Source: Nymphaea colorata (Eukaryota > Streptophyta > Magnoliopsida > Nymphaeales > Nymphaeaceae). Taken from it: a stretch of DNA of 64,000 nt. The translations under genes were made by a program, and so were the position numbers. The DNA lies in the NCBI RefSeq assembly GCF_008831285.2, contig NC_045142.1, forward strand, positions 2,113,001 to 2,177,000. The letters run 5' to 3'. Positions 62,701-64,000 of the stretch are shown one piece after another. Position 1 is the first letter of the stretch; every line of letters begins with the position of its first letter. The notes under the pieces were generated by a model that did no database searches, had not been told where the DNA came from, and saw nothing but the letters and a program-made list of their open reading frames with translations.

Positions 62701-63771
62701 TATGCCCGCAATGTTAATTTAAAAGGTTTATTGCAATCGTACCACAGATTGGAATATAGTCTGTTTTTAAGTGTCTTCTTTATTCAAATCATGATTCCCC
62801 GCCAGTCTAAACGGAAATGATCATTAAATAAGAAGGCCGTTCACATATGGATTAATATGAACAGTTTTTAAATTTTTAGACTACAAGGCAACTTAATTTT
62901 TCCTGCCGAGGAAGAAAGTAACTTCAACTACCCGGCCGGAATGGCAATTATACTCAAGATGATAAAGGTCGATGAGTATGATATGCCCGCAATGTTAATT
63001 TAAAAGGTCAACATTATTGCATTAGTACCACAATTTGGAATATGATCTGTTTGTTTCTTCTTTATTCAAATCATGATTCCCCGCCAGTCTAAAAGGAAAT
63101 GATCATTAAATAAGAACGCCGCTCACATGTGGATTAATATGAACAGTTTTTAAAGTTTTAGACTACAAGGTAACTTAATTTTTCATGCCAACAAAAAGGT
63201 AACTTTAACTACCCGGCTGGAATGGCAATTGTTATGCCGTATCCATCAAACAAGAAGCATCTCTCCGCTAAAGGTGGGCGTCGGGCCGAGTGGGCTGGCC
63301 CGGCCTGGCCTGGGCCAGCATTTTTCTGGGACCGGGCTCGGGCCTGATAGGCCGACCCGTTTAAGTTAAAAAAAATATATATTTTTTAATTTTTTATTTT
63401 AATAATATATATTTATTATTAATAAATATATTTTATATTAAAAAATTGTTTTATAATTAAAAAATTATTTTTTATTTTTAAACGGGGGAGCCCGACTGGG
63501 TTGCCCGGCCCGGCCCGGACCCTACCTCTCCGCCATGTGGCCTGGATCTCTTGCAGATTGAACTTTTATGGAATGTAAACTTCCTCATTGTCAATTTAGT
63601 CGGCTAAAAAGAAAAGGTGGTTATGTTGCGATATCGATGTTGTTGGTGGTTGGAAGTGAGTAGCGACGACGGTGCGGGTGAGAAAGACGGATCAAGCATA
63701 TATGAATCAGTAGTCCGAACCTCATTCTCGTTCTCATAGAGTCGAGCACAATCGATATGCCTGTATCCAGC
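59725..63771 (-). CDS. Aldo-keto reductase, AKR4C type, tandem paralogue (5' end off window)
   Basis: Six exons: 63771-63721, 62487-62411, 62315-62228, 61430-61161, 61063-60815, 59808-59725. They match exons 2-7 of the first reductase in order and phase. Exon 1 (expected to be about 132 nt) lies beyond position 64000. Visible signatures: [18 protein letters not shown] (catalytic Asp and Tyr), Lys in ITSKLW, IHWPLW (catalytic His), [20 protein letters not shown], the cofactor-binding [10 protein letters not shown], and the ending [14 protein letters not shown]. No break in the visible coding sequence, so it is probably functional. Compared with its neighbour it lacks two residues in exon 5 and one in exon 6, which argues against gene conversion having made them identical. 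Confidence 0.92.
62672..63233 (-). repeat. 281-bp direct duplication in AKR paralogue intron
   Basis: Two head-to-tail copies at 62672-62952 and 62953-63233. Both begin ctcaagatgataaaggtcga and end near aactacccgg with ggaatggcaatt. They differ by scattered substitutions and a few short indels, so the event is fairly recent. It lies between exons 2 and 3 of the paralogue and has no counterpart in the first gene. Confidence 0.88.
63269..63525. mobile_element. hAT-type MITE with perfect 8-bp target duplication
   Basis: A 257-bp non-coding element bounded on both sides by CTCTCCGC (63261-63268 and 63526-63533). Its ends are inverted: taaaggtgggcgtcgggcc on the left, and gtagggtccgggccgggcc on the right after reverse complement. 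GC-rich arms (ggcccgg words) enclose a core of almost pure A/T (about 63365-63480), so the whole can fold into one long hairpin. An 8-bp target duplication and short inverted ends are the marks of the hAT superfamily. It sits in the same intron as the 281-bp duplication. Confidence 0.8.
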
Positions 63772-64000
63772 CTGCAACAACATGAAAGAAATTGTTAGGA
63801 TAAAAGCTATATAGTCCTTTTGTTAAGTTCGACCAAACTAGAAAACATAAGCTGGTTGAAAGAAACAGATTTAGAACATAGAAATAGGGATGCGGGACGC
63901 CAATGTACAACTGTTGCATAACTGCATTAGTTTCTTTCTCCATGCCACACCAATTTCTTGATGTGATTTGTCAATGTTGAACATAGTACTGGATCTCAAG

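Noticed and set aside
1-64000. Retrovirus-like/LTR elements, Polintons, CRISPR arrays, rRNA genes
   Set aside because: No reverse transcriptase, integrase or capsid-like reading frames, no paired long terminal repeats, no spaced identical repeats and no rRNA-like sequence were seen by eye.

Overview
The window is nuclear DNA of a flowering plant. It has intron-rich genes with GT-AG (and a few GC-AG) introns, AT-rich spacers full of (AT)n, (CT)n and (GT)n microsatellites, plant MITE/SINE-type insertions, and genes of plant type (ATG1 with a plant-style C-terminus, plant folylpolyglutamate synthase, PRA1 family A, AKR4C-type aldo-keto reductases). I cannot name the species. All exon models were built by hand from splice consensus, reading phase and family conservation. 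Every junction given keeps the frame.

Layout. 1-3593 (+): 3' half of NEDD1, a gamma-tubulin ring complex/microtubule nucleation factor. Four exons encode the last 501 residues; the WD40 part lies to the left of the window. 5984-11945 (-): complete ATG1 autophagy kinase, 13 exons, 715 aa, convergent with NEDD1. 11946-18853: a gene-poor stretch with repeat debris, a three-copy tandem repeat separated by microsatellites, and a candidate two-exon gene for a very small membrane protein (15046-15340, -). 18854-28877 (-): complete folylpolyglutamate synthase, 15 exons, 523 aa, with an old duplication inside intron 4. 28878-32856: spacer carrying a tRNA-Val(CAC)-like gene with a damaged T-stem and a SINE-like insertion with a 10-bp target duplication. 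32857-35514 (+): PRA1 family A protein, 7 exons, 209 aa. 41061-46125 (+): YIPF1/2-type Yip1-domain protein, 6 exons, 268 aa. 48697-50370 (-): mitochondrial p32/MAM33-family protein, 3 exons, 255 aa. 51675-57653 (-): complete AKR4C-type aldo-keto reductase, 7 exons, 319 aa. 59725-63771 (-): a tandem paralogue of that reductase, 6 of 7 expected exons; exon 1 lies to the right of the window.

How they relate. These are mostly unrelated housekeeping genes. The exceptions are the two aldo-keto reductases, a clear tandem duplication with matching intron positions, and the neighbouring PRA1 (Yip3-type) and YIPF (Yip1-type) genes, both encoding multi-pass Golgi/endosomal proteins of the Rab-trafficking machinery. 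I found no new multi-gene system, virus-like element, CRISPR array or operon. The items most worth a second look are the candidate micro-membrane-protein gene, the tRNA-Val copy with the broken T-stem pair, two GC-AG introns at family-conserved junctions, a cleanly bounded hAT-type MITE and SINE, and a cluster of GGCGTC motifs with teloboxes upstream of the p32 gene.
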